This document shows, piece after piece, positions 23,291 to 34,408 of a stretch of DNA of 64,000 bases (position 1 is its first letter; every line of letters begins with the position of its first letter). This DNA is from Homarus americanus (Eukaryota; Arthropoda; Malacostraca; Decapoda; Nephropidae): contig NW_024756914.1 of the NCBI RefSeq assembly GCF_018991925.1, forward strand, positions 6,779,373 through 6,843,372. Reading direction: 5' to 3'. The notes under the pieces are model-generated. The model did not search any database. It worked only from the letters and a program-made list of their open reading frames with translations, and was not told the origin of the DNA. Made by a program: the position numbers and the translations under genes.

Positions 23291-23865
23291 TTCGTCTCCT
23301 TCATTCATAAAAGAAAGAAAAAAGTTAGTGAATGAAGAAAGAACTTAAGATAGGACTTCCCTCAATGAAATTAGAACTTTAATTAAAGGAAAATAAATCC
23401 TTAATTAACTTAGTAAGAACTTTATGTTAATTATCAGCTTTAAAAAATGAAACAAAAAATAGTTTATAAAAATAGTGATTAATTACCTTTCGTTGGTAAT
23501 GTTAAAAGCTGCGATAGACTCATTGTTGTAATCTAGGTTAGGTTAGGTTAGGTTAGCATTACATTAAGTTAGGTTAGGTTAGGTTAGATTAGGTAAGCAT
23601 TACATTAACTTTGGTTAGGTTAGGTTAGATTAAGTTAGTGTTAGGTTAGATTTTCTCAGATTAAGTTAGGTTGAATTAAGCTAGGTTAGATTAAGTTAGG
23701 TTAGATTAGGTTAGCATTACATTAAGTTTGGTTAGATTAACTTAGCGTTGAGTGAGATTTTCTTCGGCTAAGCTAGGTTAGATAAGGTAATGTTAGGTTG
23801 GTCTTAGGTTAGGTTAGGTTAGGTTAGGTTAGGTTAGGTCAGGTTAGGTTAACGTGGCACTAAGA
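23291..23865. repeat. AT-rich DNA followed by degenerate (TTAGG)n block
   Basis: Positions 23,291-23,530 are AT-rich and unique. Positions 23,532-23,860 hold TTAGG units. They are interrupted by three related insertions containing GCATTACATTAA and by TTAGATTAAG variants, and end in a run of about eight units at 23,808-23,850. Confidence 0.85.
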
Positions 23866-24270
23866 GGATAAAAACATAGGTCTTATACCCTCCAAGAAAA
23901 GACCACATGACACTCTTAAGGATGGAAGGTCTTTGCTCATCTCTTAGTGAAAGTTTTGGTCGAGAGGGAGAAAGTAGAGAGGTGGTGAGGGAAAGTTTGA
24001 AAAGCTTGAGAGAGATTTAAAAGCTTAGTCAGACACCAGGTTTCCTCTCACATTGTCTTAGTAGTGAGGGGAGATCTTCTGGGTGTGAGGGGTGAACATA
24101 ATGAAGAACACACTATCGAACATCTGGGGTAAGAGGTGTGGAGGTGATAATGAAGCACACTATTGAACATCTGGGGTAAGAGGTGTGGAGGTGAACATGA
24201 TGATGAACAGATGATATACTGCAGCAGAGAACACATAACATTTCGCATTTCGACCAAGAACAGTATTTAT

Positions 24271-24334
<64 letters not shown>

Positions 24335-24574
24335 GACACTTCAATAAAGCTTTACAACCTGAGACAAAGTTAACCTAGAAAGAATTCTGACAGAGAAGGA
24401 AGAGGGAGGAGGAGAGAAGAGGAAGAGGAGGAGGAAGAGAAGAAGGAGGAGGAGGAGGAGGAGAATGAGTCAGTTAGATACGCTTATCTCTCTCTCCAGT
24501 TATAAGGTCAAAATATATTATTGTCTCTCTTAAGTGAGTCAGAGAAACGAGATACCTTATCAAACTCTCGCTCT
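23866..24574. other. Unique stretch with a 48-bp tandem duplication and (CA)n
   Basis: GAACATCTGGGGTAAGAGGT and the following GTGGAGGTGA occur at about 24,117 and 24,165, a tandem duplication of about 48 bp. CA repeats fill 24,273-24,331. Positions 24,395-24,470 are GGA/GAA-rich. No gene is supported. Confidence 0.6.
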
Positions 24575-24626
24575 TTTCTCTCTCTTTCTCTCTCTCTCTG
24601 TTCTTTTATATTTATGTCCTTCCTTT

Positions 24627-24676
<50 letters not shown>

Positions 24677-24769
24677 CCAGTTACGTCTAATTTCCTGTCC
24701 CTGGTAGTGTAAGGGAGAAGGTCTGATGATATTCAAATTACTAACAACACCAAGTTTTAATTCATTCCT

Positions 24770-24818
<49 letters not shown>

Positions 24819-25320
24819 ATCCTACAAGTCCCCCTCCCTCCTCCTCACCTTCCCTTCTCTCTTTCTCCTTCCATCTCCCTCCCTCTCTCCCCACTCTCCC
24901 TCCCTCTCCCCCCTCCTCCTCCCTCTCCCTCTCCCCCCACTCTCCCTCCCTCTCGCCCTCTCCCCCCCTCTCCCTCCCTCTCCCCCCCACTCTCCCTCCC
25001 TCTCCTTTCCCCCCCCACTCTCCCTCCTCTCCCCTCTCCCCCCCACTCTCCCTCCCTCTCCCCCACTCTCCCTCCCTCTCCTCTTCCCCCCACTCTCCCT
25101 CCCTCTCCCCCCCCCCTCTCCCTCCCTCTCCCTCTCCCCTCTCCCTCCCTCTCCCCTTCTCCCCCCTCTCCCTCCTCTCCCCTCTCCCCCCCCTCTCCCT
25201 CCCTCTCCTCCTCTCCCTCCCTCTCCCCTCTCCCCCCACTCTCCTCCCTCTCCCCCCACTCTCCCTCCTCCCCCCTCTCCTCCTCTCCCTCTCCCCACTC
25301 TCCCTCCCTCTCCCTCTCCC
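24575..25320. repeat. Large polypyrimidine tract with C-run minisatellite
   Basis: CT repeats at 24,575-24,670 and 24,774-24,814 lead into about 490 bp of CCCTCTCCCCCCACTCTCC-like units (24,830-25,320). The minus strand is G-rich with many runs of three or more G. Pro/Ser/Leu-rich and Gly/Glu/Arg-rich frames of up to about 200 codons are composition artefacts. Confidence 0.95.
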
Positions 25321-25440
25321 CTAGCCGTAGATCTGGGGTACTGGTGTAGTGTACATTCTCCGGCACCACTAGAAGCCAAGCAAGACGCGACCTGGCAAAA
25401 TCACCACAACCAGATTTAATTTGCGATTTACGTGTGTTGT
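25320..25440 (-). CDS. Weak candidate exon, unknown protein
   Basis: A unique 120-bp island lies between two purine/pyrimidine repeats. The minus strand reads SQIKSGCGDFARSRLAWLLV and continues VPENVHYTSTPDLRLG before entering the repeat. A CCAG/GTCGCG step inside could be a donor. No other support exists. Confidence 0.2.
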
Positions 25441-25700
25441 ATGGAGGAGGGAGGAGGAGGTTGGAGGAGGTAGGAGGAGGGAGGAGGTGGAGGAGGGAGG
25501 AGGAGGTTGGAGGAGGTTGGAGGAGGTAGGAGGAGGTTGGGGAGGAGGAGGAGGAGGTTGGAGGAGGGAGGAGGTTGGAGGTTGGAGGTAGAGGTAGGAG
25601 GTGGGGAGGTAGGAGGCGGGAGATAGTCAAGAGTACCTTTCTGGCGGGGGTTTTAAGGCCATTTAATATAGATAAGATCAGGGAGTTCGACCCTATGATA

Positions 25701-25750
<50 letters not shown>

Positions 25751-25751
25751 A

Positions 25752-25789
<38 letters not shown>

Positions 25790-26061
25790 GCTATGATATT
25801 ATTCCCTTGATTCTCTTTCCTCTCTCCTTTCCTCTTCCATCCATCCCTTCTCCCTTCTCTTTCCTCCATCTTTCCTTTCTCTCCTTCCCTCTCCCACCAC
25901 CCTCACATCAATCTTCCATCCCTCCCCATTCCATCTTTTTTCTCTCTCTCCCACCTTCCATTCCTTCCTCCTTCCTCTACCCTTCCCTCCTTTATTTCTT
26001 CTCTCTTCATTCCTCTTCCTACCTCCCGTCCAATCTTCCATCTCCTTCTCTCTTGTATGTC
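25441..26061. repeat. GGAGG minisatellite, (GT)n and pyrimidine-rich tract
   Basis: GGAGGAGG/GGAGGTT units occupy 25,443-25,622 and GT repeats 25,703-25,786. CT-rich sequence with TCCATC units spans 25,808-26,060. The unique piece 25,625-25,700 shows no gene. Confidence 0.9.
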
Positions 26062-26388
26062 TATCCATCCATCCATCCATCCATCCATCCATCCATCCAT
26101 CCACCTCCCTCCATCCATCCATCCATCCATCCATCCATCCATCAGTCCATCCATCCATCCATCCATCCATCCATCCATCCATCCATCAGTCCATCCATCC
26201 ATCCATCCATCCATCCATCCATCAGTCCATCCATCCATCCATCCATCCATCCATCCCTCCATCCTCCATCCATCCGTCCATCCATCCATCCGTCCATCCA
26301 TCCATCCATCAGTCCATCCATCCATCCATCCATCCATCCTCCATCAATCCATCCATCCATCCATCCATCCATCCATCCATCCATCCAA
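26062..26388. repeat. (CCAT)n tetranucleotide array
   Basis: About 325 bp of CCAT repeats. The interruption CAGT recurs at 26,143, 26,187, 26,223 and 26,311, and CCTCC or CCGT at other points. Pro/Ser/Ile/His and Met/Asp/Gly/Trp frames are translations of the array. Confidence 0.95.
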
Positions 26389-26732
26389 CTCAAAAGTGAT
26401 TTCAACTTTGGTGCAAAAAAGTAATCTCGATTTGGCGAATTAATTGTTCCTCGGGGACAGTTGTCAGGAGGCCGTCAGAGTTTGTTTACATTACGGTAGC
26501 CTTTAGGAGCTAACGAGGTGGGTAGAGAGGCTAGTTGACGTCTCCCCTTATGGACCCCAGGTTAGGGTTGGTTTGGTTAGGTTAGGTTAGGTTAGGTTAG
26601 GTTACGTTAGTTTAGGTTAGGTTTGGTTTGGTTAGGTTAGGCTACGTTAGTTTAGGTTAGGTTTGGTTTGGTTAGGTTAGGTTAGGTTACGTTAGTTTAG
26701 GTTAGGTTTGGTTTGGTTAGGTTAGGTTAGTG
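26389..26732. repeat. Unique island then TTAGG-type higher-order repeat
   Basis: Positions 26,389-26,565 are unique without a gene. Positions 26,566-26,730 are TTAGG-derived. A composite unit carrying TACGTTAGTTTAGG and GGTTTGGTTTGG recurs at about 26,604, 26,644 and 26,689. The 40- and 45-bp spacings differ by exactly one pentamer. Confidence 0.9.
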
Positions 26733-27352
26733 AAGCTGAGGAGGAGGAGGAGGAGGAGGAGTAAGGGAGAAGAGGTGGTGGTTAGTGAGGGAGGAGGAAT
26801 GAGGAGAGGAGTGAGAGTGGGGAGAAAGGAGAGGAAGAGTGCTAGGAGAAAGGGGTGGAAAGGGAGAGGAGGAGGAGGAGGAGAAATACAGGAAAGAGGA
26901 GAAGGAAGTGGCTAGTAATGGGCAAGAAAGGGAGAAGAAAGAGGGGAGAGGTGATTTATAGTGGAGGAAGAAAAGGGGAAGGGGAAGAAGAAGGGAGGAG
27001 GAGGGAAGAGAGAGGAAAGGTGATTATTTAACGGGAAAGAAGGAGGAGGGAGTGCTTAGTAACGGGGTAAGAGGTGGAATACGAGGAGGAATAGGAAGAG
27101 GAGGAAGAGGAGAAGGGGAAGAGAATGGGGAGAAGGTGGAGGTTAGTAAAGGAGAGGGAGGAAGGGAGACACGAGGGGAGAGGAGTAAGAGGGAGGAGGA
27201 AGAGGGAGGAGGAAGAGAGAAGAGGAAAAGAGAGGAGTAAAGGGGCAGGAGGAAGAGGGAGGAGGAAGAGAGAGAAGAAGATGGAAGGGACGGAGGGGGA
27301 GAAAAGAGGGTAGGGATAAATATCAAGAGGAGGAAAGAGGAGGGGATGAACT
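26733..27352. repeat. Polypurine tract
   Basis: About 620 bp of GGA/GAA/GAG-rich DNA with short interruptions such as GTGATTTATAGTGG. Glu/Arg/Gly-rich frames on the plus strand and Ser/Pro/Leu-rich frames on the minus strand are artefacts. Confidence 0.9.
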
Positions 27353-27815
27353 CATGTGGCACTATGGGGTGGCACTAGGGGGTGGCACTATGGGGTGGCA
27401 CTATGTGGGGGGTGGCACTAGGGGTGGCTTTATGAGGTGGTACTATGGGGTGGCACTATGAGGGTGGCATAGGGGGGGTGGCACTATGGGGTGGCACCGG
27501 GGTGGCACTAGGGGTGGCACTATGGGGTGGCTGGCACTATGGGGTGGCACTATGAGGTGGTACTATGGGGTGGCACTATGGGGTGGCACTATGGGGTGTT
27601 GGCACTATGGGGTGGCACTATGAGGTGGAGGTACTTATGGGGGTGGCACTATGGGGTGGCACTATGGAGAGGGCACTATGGGGGAGGGCACTATGGAGGG
27701 CACTATGGAGGGCACTATGGGAGGGCACTATGTGGGTGGCACTGGGTGGGTGGCACTAGGTGGGTGGCACTAGGTGGGTGGCACTGGGTGGGTGGCACTA
27801 TGTGTGGCACTGAGG
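27353..27815. repeat. 13-bp minisatellite, unit GGCACTATGGGGT
   Basis: About 33 units over 460 bp. The left part has many one-base changes in the G run, the centre is regular, and the right part shifts to GGCACTAGGTGGGT units. Confidence 0.95.
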
Positions 27816-27846
27816 ATCGTGTAACTGGATGTACTATAGTATGTCA

Positions 27847-27882
<36 letters not shown>

Positions 27883-28555
27883 CAATATAACATGTCTAAT
27901 CTACCTTCTTTTCTCCTATCATATAACTCTCTCTCTCCCGATCCTCTCGCTTTTCTTTCCTCTCTCTCTCTCTCTCTCTTTCTCCCATCTCTTTACTCGA
28001 GTGTTCCTCACGTCTCTGCCTCACTTCCTGCTTTGTATTCACGTCATCATCATCATCTTCCCTCCCCTCCTCCCCCGCTACCATCTATTGGTAGTGGTGC
28101 TGCTCCTCTCCTCTCGCCACGACACAAGACGGCAGGGAGAGAGAGAGAGAGAGAAGAAAACAAAATTCCATTATCTTAGCTGCCGTCTCTCTCTCTCTCT
28201 CTTACAATTGTCCAGTATCTTCCTCTCTCTCTCTTCCTCTCTCACTCTCTCTCTCTCTCTCTCTAACACACCCGCCAGCATCCATCTACATACACGTAAA
28301 TAGCAGGCGGCAGATATGACAGTAATTGAGGGAAGGACAACCATTCATTAGTGTGGGAAGGAGGGAGGGAGGGAAGGAGGGAGGGAGGAAGGAGGAAGAA
28401 GGGAGGGAGGAGGGAGGGAAGGAGAGAGAGAGAGAGAAAGAGAGAGAGAGTCGTCGCGTCATCTCTTTCATTACAGATGCAAAAACTTCAAGAAGTATTT
28501 TGCTCGTGGGGTGAGACAGCCGCCACTAATTTTGCAATTATTCGAAATTAAATCG
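27816..28555. repeat. (CT)n tracts, unique islands and a GGAGG tract
   Basis: CT repeats lie at 27,848-27,880, 27,960-27,982, 28,188-28,204 and 28,240-28,264. GA repeats lie at 28,137-28,155. GGAGG/GA-rich sequence spans 28,358-28,452. Unique pieces at 28,265-28,355 and 28,453-28,555 carry no supported gene. Confidence 0.85.
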
Positions 28556-29766
28556 TCCCTCCTCCTCCCTCTTTCCTTCGCCCCTCTCTCCTCCCTCTCC
28601 CCCCTCCTCTCCTTCTCCCCCTCCCTCCCTCCCCTCCCTTCCTTCCCTCCGTGCATAATTAAGAATCTTCGTCGGAAATATTAGTGTTGGTTGTGGTATT
28701 TATCCTTCCTTCCTTCCTTCCTTCCTTCCTATATTTTCCTTCTATCTTCTATCCTTCTCTCTTTCATTCCTTCCTTCCTTTGTTCATCTTTCCTTCTATC
28801 ATCCTTCCTTCTTTCATTCCTTCACCTTTCCTTCTATCTTCCTTCATTCCTTCCTGCCTTCAACTTTCCTTCCTTCCTTCATATTTCCTTCTATCTTCCA
28901 TATTCCTTCATCTTTCCTTCTCTTTTCTTTTTCCTTTATTTCCTGCCAATTGGTTGGTTGTGGCATTTATTCTATTTATCCTTCTTTCCTGCCTTCATCA
29001 TTCCTTCATCTTATTCCATCTTTATTAGCTTTTCTCTTCTCTCCCCCTTCCACTGTTTCTTTGATGTGATCGTTCTCTTTGTCTCTCTCTCTCTTCCCAC
29101 GATTCACATCAGGTGTTCTTTGATTCCTTCCTTTATTCTAATTGTCTCTTTACCCTTCTTCATTATCACTTGTGTCTTTCTATCTCCGTTCTTGTTGTCA
29201 TTCTTCATTCTGTTATTATCGTCTTTATTCAGCTTTGTTTTCGTCTTCTCTTCCTGTCTCTCTCTTCTCCTCTCTTTGCGTCTTTTTCTTCTCGTTTCTC
29301 TGCTTCGTATCTTCTTTCCTTAACTCTTCTTCCATTTTGCTCTTTCTCCTTATCTTCCTCTTCTTCGTTCTTCATTTTCCTTTCAATATTTTCTCTTCTA
29401 TTTTTCCCCCTGCTCCTTCTCTCCACCCTTCCACTTCTTCTTCTTCCTTCTCCTCCTCATCTCCCTCTTCCTCCTTCTCCTTTCCCCTCCTTTCTCTCCC
29501 TTCTCACTCCTCACTCTCTACCCTCTCCTCTTCTTCTTCCTCCTCATTTTCCTCCACCTCCTTCTCTTCCTCCTCCTCCCTCCTTCCCCTCCTCCTCCTC
29601 CTCCTCCTCCTCCTCCTCCTCTTCCTCTTCCTCCCCTCCTTCCCCCCTCCTCCTCCTCCTCCTCCTCCTCCTCCTCTTCTTCTTCCTCCTCCTTCCTCCT
29701 CCTCCTCCTCCTCTTCCTCCTCCTCCCTCCTTCCCCTCCTCCTCCTCCTCCTCCTCTTCCTCCCTC

Positions 29767-29803
<37 letters not shown>

Positions 29804-30120
29804 CCTCCACTAACCTTCCCAAGTTTTTTCTCAACAAAGTTTTCGTTTCTTGGTGATTTATTGAAATTAAATTCCCGTAGCAAATCCAGTCAGGCTCAAC
29901 CTCTCCTCCTCCTCCTCCTCCTAGTCTTCTCTCGTCTTCCTCCTCCTCCTACTCCTTCTTCTTTCTCATTCCCCTCTTCTCTTTTCTCCTCCTTCTCCTT
30001 GCTATTCTCCTGCTCCCTTCTCCTTCTCCTTCTAGCCTTCTCTCTCCTCCTCTTTCTCCTCCTAGTCTTGTTCCTCCTGCTCCTCCTCCTCCTTTCCCTC
30101 TTCCTCCTCCAACTGTATCT
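28556..30120. repeat. 1.5-kb polypyrimidine tract, (CTTC)n and (CTC)n
   Basis: CTCC at the start, CTTCC/ATCTTCC units at 28,704-29,010, T-rich CTT sequence to 29,400, and CTC/CTT trinucleotides at 29,410-30,115. Small unique interruptions lie at 28,645-28,700, 28,945-28,975 and 29,812-29,895. Long Ser/Leu/Pro and Glu/Arg/Gly frames are artefacts. Confidence 0.95.
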
Positions 30121-30149
30121 ATCGAGTACAATGTCTTAAGCACCAGAGT

Positions 30150-30246
30150 CCGATATTTTGACTTCTTTGAGTACGATATCTTGACCCCTTGAGTAGGAAG
30201 TTTTAACTACTTGAGTACGATTTAACCCTTTGACTACAATGTCTTA

Positions 30247-30308
<62 letters not shown>
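30150..30308. repeat. Diverged 22-bp repeat units and (GT)n
   Basis: Four imperfect units containing TTGAGTACGAT or ACCCTTTGACTACAAT occupy 30,150-30,246. They belong to the same family as 34,622-34,880, 47,770-47,918 and 63,395-63,600. A GT run of about 58 bp follows at 30,249-30,306. Confidence 0.75.
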
Positions 30309-31010
30309 CAGAATGAGATTGTGTTTCCATGTGCATAAAAATATATATATATACATGTGTGTGTTTAAATAAGTTTATATATTTCATCAACACACCCCTA
30401 AACAAACAAACAAACAAACAAACAAACAAACACCCCAAAAAATAAAGAAAACAAACAAAAATAAACAAACAAATAATCAAACATACAAACAAACAAAAAC
30501 AAACAAACAAAAACAAACAAACAAACAAACAACCAAACAAACAAACACCCCCCAAAAATATATATATATCTTCCCCCATCACAAAACGAATCACCATCAA
30601 TTTCTTCAAAAGCATATAAGTAAAAGCTCAAGATTAGCTTCAAGAATTCTCACGATATTTCTACTTTCCCTCCCCCTGCCCCCCACCCCTTCCCCACCAA
30701 CCCACCCTCCCCCACCAACCTACCCCCCCACCTACCCACCCTCCTCCACCAACCCACCCTCACCAACCTACCTCCCCCCTACCCCACCCCTTCCCCACTC
30801 TCCTCCTGCTCCTAACCTCCACTTCCCATTCTCCCCCACCCCCTGCCTCCTCCACCTACCCCACCCCTCCTCCACCCACCCCACCCTCCCCACCAACCCC
30901 ACCCTCCTCCACCTACCCACCTCCCTCCCACCTACCCACCCCTCCTGCCCACCTCCCCACCTACCCACCCTCCTCCACCTACCCACCCTCCCCCCTACCT
31001 GCCCATCTCT
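30309..31010. repeat. (CAAA)n and CCCACCCTCCTCC degenerate array
   Basis: CAAA tetranucleotides lie at 30,401-30,548 with a short TA run at 30,558-30,568. Positions 30,660-31,008 are units such as CCACCTACCCACCCTCCT. Positions 30,570-30,655 are unique without a gene. Confidence 0.9.
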
Positions 31011-31170
31011 CCGTTCGCGTAGTATCCGGATTTCAGATACATGGATTAATTCCTGGTGTTGACGAACGCTGGTTATCAGGCAAGGTCCAGCAAGCAGCTT
31101 ATTGGGGCGTCAATCTGCCTCACTCATGCAGAATTCTCGCCCTTGTCACTAGTCCTTGTTTCTTGGGTAT
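31011..31170 (+). CDS. Candidate exon, unknown protein
   Basis: The frame that includes codon 31,037-31,039 is open from the preceding repeat through about 31,200. It reads HGLIPGVDERWLSGKVQQAA, then YWGVNLPHSCRILALVTSP. A CAG at 31,034-31,036 could be an acceptor and TTGG/GTATTA near 31,157 a weak donor. Composition is protein-like and unrelated to the flanking repeats. No family is recognised, and no Met is needed if it is an internal exon. Confidence 0.3.
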
Positions 31171-31204
31171 TATTAAAATAGTTTCTTTTTTTTTTTTTGG
31201 TATT

Positions 31205-31205
31205 G

Positions 31206-31261
<56 letters not shown>

Positions 31262-31285
31262 TAGATAGATAGACAGATAGACCAG
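31205..31285. repeat. (CAGA)n / (TAGA)n microsatellite
   Basis: About 50 bp of CAGA followed by TAGATAGACAGATAGA units. A run of 14 T lies just upstream at 31,185-31,198. Confidence 0.95.
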
Positions 31286-31767
31286 CTGTGTTCTTCATAC
31301 CAGCTGCGGTCCATTAGTACTAGGGTCTATTGGAGAGAACTTACTACAGACCAAAAACAAAAAACACAAAAAAACATTAGAACTGAAACCCATTACCAAG
31401 AACCTATTAGACAAAAAAACCCATTAGAATTCAAACCCATTAACAGGACTCAATTACAACCAAAACCCATTAGAATTGACCATTATTATGAAGATGTACC
31501 CAACTTAATTTATATTACAGTAAATAATTTTTTTTAAAACACTTACAAAATAATAATACTCACAAAAGAAAAAAAAGTAAGTTGGTTACTATTATTTGTA
31601 GTAACAATTAAGTAGGAGACAACTTTGTATAGTTCTTACCCTAACTTAATTATACTCGGGGTGGGGGAAGTATGATAAACGTGTGTTAAGTTAGCAAGTA
31701 AATTCAAACTTTGCTTATTGTATGAAAATTACGATCAAAATTTACCCCTCAGCTATTGTTAATTACT
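31286..31767. other. AT-rich stretch with scattered ACCCATTAGA units
   Basis: ACCCATTAGA or a close variant occurs several times between 31,385 and 31,475, a degenerate short repeat. The remainder is AT-rich and unique with no gene. Confidence 0.6.
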
Positions 31768-31995
31768 TGGAGAATCATTAGTGGTATAATTACTTTGGAG
31801 TATCATTAGTGGTATAATTACTTTGGAGTATCATTAGTGGTATAATTACTTTGGAGTATCATTAGTGGTATAATTACTTTGGAGTATCATTAGTGGTATA
31901 ATTACTTTGGAGTATCATTAGTGGTATAATTACTTTGGAGTATCATTGGAGGTATAATTACTTTAGAGTATCATTAGTAGTATAATTACTTAGAT
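31768..31995. repeat. 28-bp minisatellite
   Basis: About eight copies of a 28-bp unit containing GGAGTATCATTAGTGGTATA. The first six are nearly identical and the last two are diverged. Copy B begins inside the last units. Confidence 0.95.
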
Positions 31996-32427
31996 TATTA
32001 GTGGGATGGTCTAATTATTTGAGTAGTATGAGTAGTAGAATTACTTAGAAGATTATTGTGGTTATAATTACTTAGATTATTAGACAGATAGATGGTTAGA
32101 TGGACAGGGAGAGAAATAAACTGATGAATGAATAGAATGATAGATAATAGACAAAGATTAGGGATGGATAGATGGCCAGAGTTCTGTTAATTAGCCACAA
32201 CAGGTAAGACCACCTCACCTGTATGTAGTACTAGTTAGGGACATGGTAGCGTGTCCTAGAGCAGTGTAACTTCTTGTTCTAAATACTTGGTAACGTGTCC
32301 TAATGCATTTCCTTTTCCTTACATATGGTACCATTTCCTAGTATACCCACCCGTGTTCTAACATATGGGACCATTTTCTAGCACAGTTGTACCCTCGTTC
32401 TACACACACACACACACACACACACAC

Positions 32428-32586
32428 ATGGTTCTCGGCACAAGTTGTCCAAATGTTAGAGGAAAACTTATCAAGGAACAGGCAGTGAGACGCACCATGA
32501 ATAATGCAGCTTCGAACTTCATGAATACCAAGTCCGAGACAGTTTCCAATTCTCGGTGTTTCGAAGCTCCGGTTGTGGAAGACTGA
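32428..32586 (+). CDS. Candidate short coding segment, copy A
   Basis: After a CA run an ATG at 32,428 opens 52 codons reading MVLGTSCPNVRGKLIKEQAV, then RRTMNNAASNFMNTKSETVS, to a TGA at 32,584. The minus strand is also open over a longer span (32,338-32,727), so the strand is uncertain. In copy B (from 48,491) the same frame breaks after MVLSTSCPNV because of deletions. No family is recognised. Confidence 0.25.
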   Translation: MVLGTSCPNVRGKLIKEQAVRRTMNNAASNFMNTKSETVSNSRCFEAPVVED

Positions 32587-32589
32587 AGC

Positions 32590-33184
32590 AGTATAGTGTC
32601 TGATCTGAGGGCGTTGAGTTGTGCTATTGTGTGGGTGTTCTGGTTGTGAAGCAGTGAAGCGGTGAATTAGTTGTGTTCTGAACCAGTAATGTGAATCTTT
32701 GGCACAATGGTTGGTCTGAAGCGTCAATCTGAACCACTGATGTAATTGATGTTTTTATTTTGATGCAGTGAAGCAGTAATGTTTCGTACCGCTAGTGTGA
32801 ACCTTTGAAACAATGGAAGTAAGGCACTGAACCACCAATGTGAACCTCCGCCACCTCTCCTTTCCTCCCTTTTCACTCTCATTCGCTCCCTCTTTTCTTT
32901 TCTCTTCCCCTTGCTTTCCCAACTCCTCCTCCTCCTATATACCCATACCTTCTCACCCTTTCTCCTTTTTCTCACCCATTGCTTCCCTTTCCTCCCTTCC
33001 CACTCCTACCCACTCATTTCCTTACTTTCCATTCCTTTCTTAACCACCATCCCCACTCCTACCCACTCATTCTTCCCTTTACACTCCTTTCTTAACCATC
33101 ATCCCTACTCCTCCCCACCCTTCCTACTCCTCCCCAGCCCTCTCTACCCTTCCCACTCCTCCGCACCCACTCCTTCGTCTCGAC
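32590..33184. other. Degenerate GAACC...ATGTGAACC repeat and pyrimidine-rich tract
   Basis: Positions 32,640-32,860 contain several related phrases (GAACCACTGATGTAAT, GAACCACCAATGTGAACC, GAAGCAGTGAA) that suggest an old short repeat. Positions 32,862-33,180 are CT-rich. No gene is supported. Confidence 0.55.
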
Positions 33185-33381
33185 CTTTCATCTTAAAGAC
33201 GAGTCCCACCAGAATCAGCGGAGGAGAAATCCCTTTTTGCATTTTAATTGAGTTTCATCAACGCGGCCCCAAAAACTCCTTTCCTTTGGTCTGGTGGCCG
33301 CCTTCAGGGAGGTCCTCAGGGATCACAGCCACAACTGCAGCTGATCTGAGACGCCCTGAGGAACAACCTATTAGCCCTTAG
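33185..33381 (+). CDS. Weak candidate exon, copy A
   Basis: A non-repetitive open frame at the end of a pyrimidine tract reads RISGGEIPFCILIEFHQRGP, then KNSFPLVWWPPSGRSSGITA, ending at a TAG at 33,379. The preceding pyrimidine tract and the CCACCAG at 33,199-33,205 could serve as an acceptor. In copy B (49,170-49,366) the frame is shifted by deletions. No family is recognised. Confidence 0.25.
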
Positions 33382-33384
33382 GGT

Positions 33385-33965
33385 GAATAAGTGAGATTGT
33401 AAGGGCGTGGCAGACCGGGAGGGGGGTGCTTAGGCGTGGCAGGACGGAGGAGGTGCTTGTAAGGGCGTGGTAGAACGGAATGAGATGCTTGTAAGGGGTG
33501 CCAGTGCTTATAGGAGGTGCCAGTGGTTATAAGGGGTGTCAATGCTTGTAAAGGCGTGGCGGGGCGAGAGGACGCGCTTGTAAGGGGTGCCAGTGCATGT
33601 AAGGGAGTGGTAGGAGGGCAGGAGGTGCTTGTAAGGGGTGCCAGTGTTTGTAAGGGCGTGGTAGGACGGAATGAGATGCTTGTAAGGGGTGCCAGTGCTT
33701 ATAGGAGGTGCTAGTGTTTATAAGGGGTGTCAATGCTTGTAAGGGGTATCAATACTTGTAAAAGGTGCCAGTGGTTATAAGGGGTGTCAATGCTTGTAAA
33801 GGCGTGGCGGGGCGAGAGGACGCGCTTATAAGGGGTGCCAGTGCATGTAAGGGAGTGGTAGGAGGGCAGGAGGTGCTTGTAAGGGGTGCCAGTGTTTGTA
33901 GGGGGTGCCAGTACGTGTAAGGGGAGCCAGTACATGTAAGGAGTGCCAGTTTTTGTAAGAGGTGT
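33385..33965. repeat. Complex minisatellite of GTAAGGGGTGCCAGTG-type units
   Basis: Units of about 20-48 bp mix GTAAGGGGTGCCAGTG, GGGCGTGGTAGGACGGA and ATAGGAGGTGC. A block of about 270 bp (33,530-33,640) recurs at about 33,785-33,890 in the same order, a local higher-order duplication. Confidence 0.85.
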
Positions 33966-34078
33966 GAGAGAGGAGAGAGAGAGAGAGAGAGAGCAACACA
34001 TTATGTCTAAGCCCGGTGTAAACATCAGTATCTGTCAACATTAAGACCCAACTAATACAACATATCTCTCCTCTCCTT

Positions 34079-34200
34079 AGACTCGCCGGTTCGAACTCAG
34101 GACACCCCCGTCCACCCAGCTGTGAATGGGTACCTATCATCACAGTTAAGAAAGTGAAGGCGGTCGAGTGCAGTGCCTGTCTTACTCTTGCCCTGTGAAC
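34079..34200 (+). mobile_element. SINE fragment, tRNA-derived (copy A)
   Basis: GGTTCGAACTC at 34,088-34,098 is a good RNA polymerase III B box. It is followed by CCACCCAGCTGTGAATGGGT, a tail I associate with tRNA-derived SINEs of marine invertebrates (from general knowledge, not checked). No convincing A box is visible upstream, so it is probably 5'-truncated. The copy B counterpart is at 49,896-50,005. Confidence 0.5.
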
Positions 34201-34256
34201 TGAAAACTTAGATTTTAATGTTGTTTTTTAGGTTTAATTTTACATTTGTTCTCATA

Positions 34257-34258
<2 letters not shown>

Positions 34259-34303
<45 letters not shown>
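34259..34303. repeat. (GT)n microsatellite, copy A
   Basis: About 44 bp of pure GT. The copy B counterpart at 50,066-50,114 is shorter and broken by TTATGTGTGTGTTG. Confidence 0.95.
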
Positions 34304-34305
<2 letters not shown>

Positions 34306-34408
34306 GGGAAAGTGAATAGGTTCCATTTAAGCTGAAGATCATATCATCGTACGTCTCTCAGGACAGTTCAACGCTGCCACTCGTCTCATCTCAAACTATC
34401 GTACGGCA

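Noticed and set aside
23532..23860. Chromosome end (telomere)
   Set aside because: The TTAGG units are degenerate, interrupted and flanked on both sides by ordinary DNA, so they are interstitial.
34079..34110. tRNA gene at the GGTTCGAACTC box
   Set aside because: Only a B box is present. No A box, acceptor stem or anticodon arm can be drawn, so it is treated as a SINE fragment.
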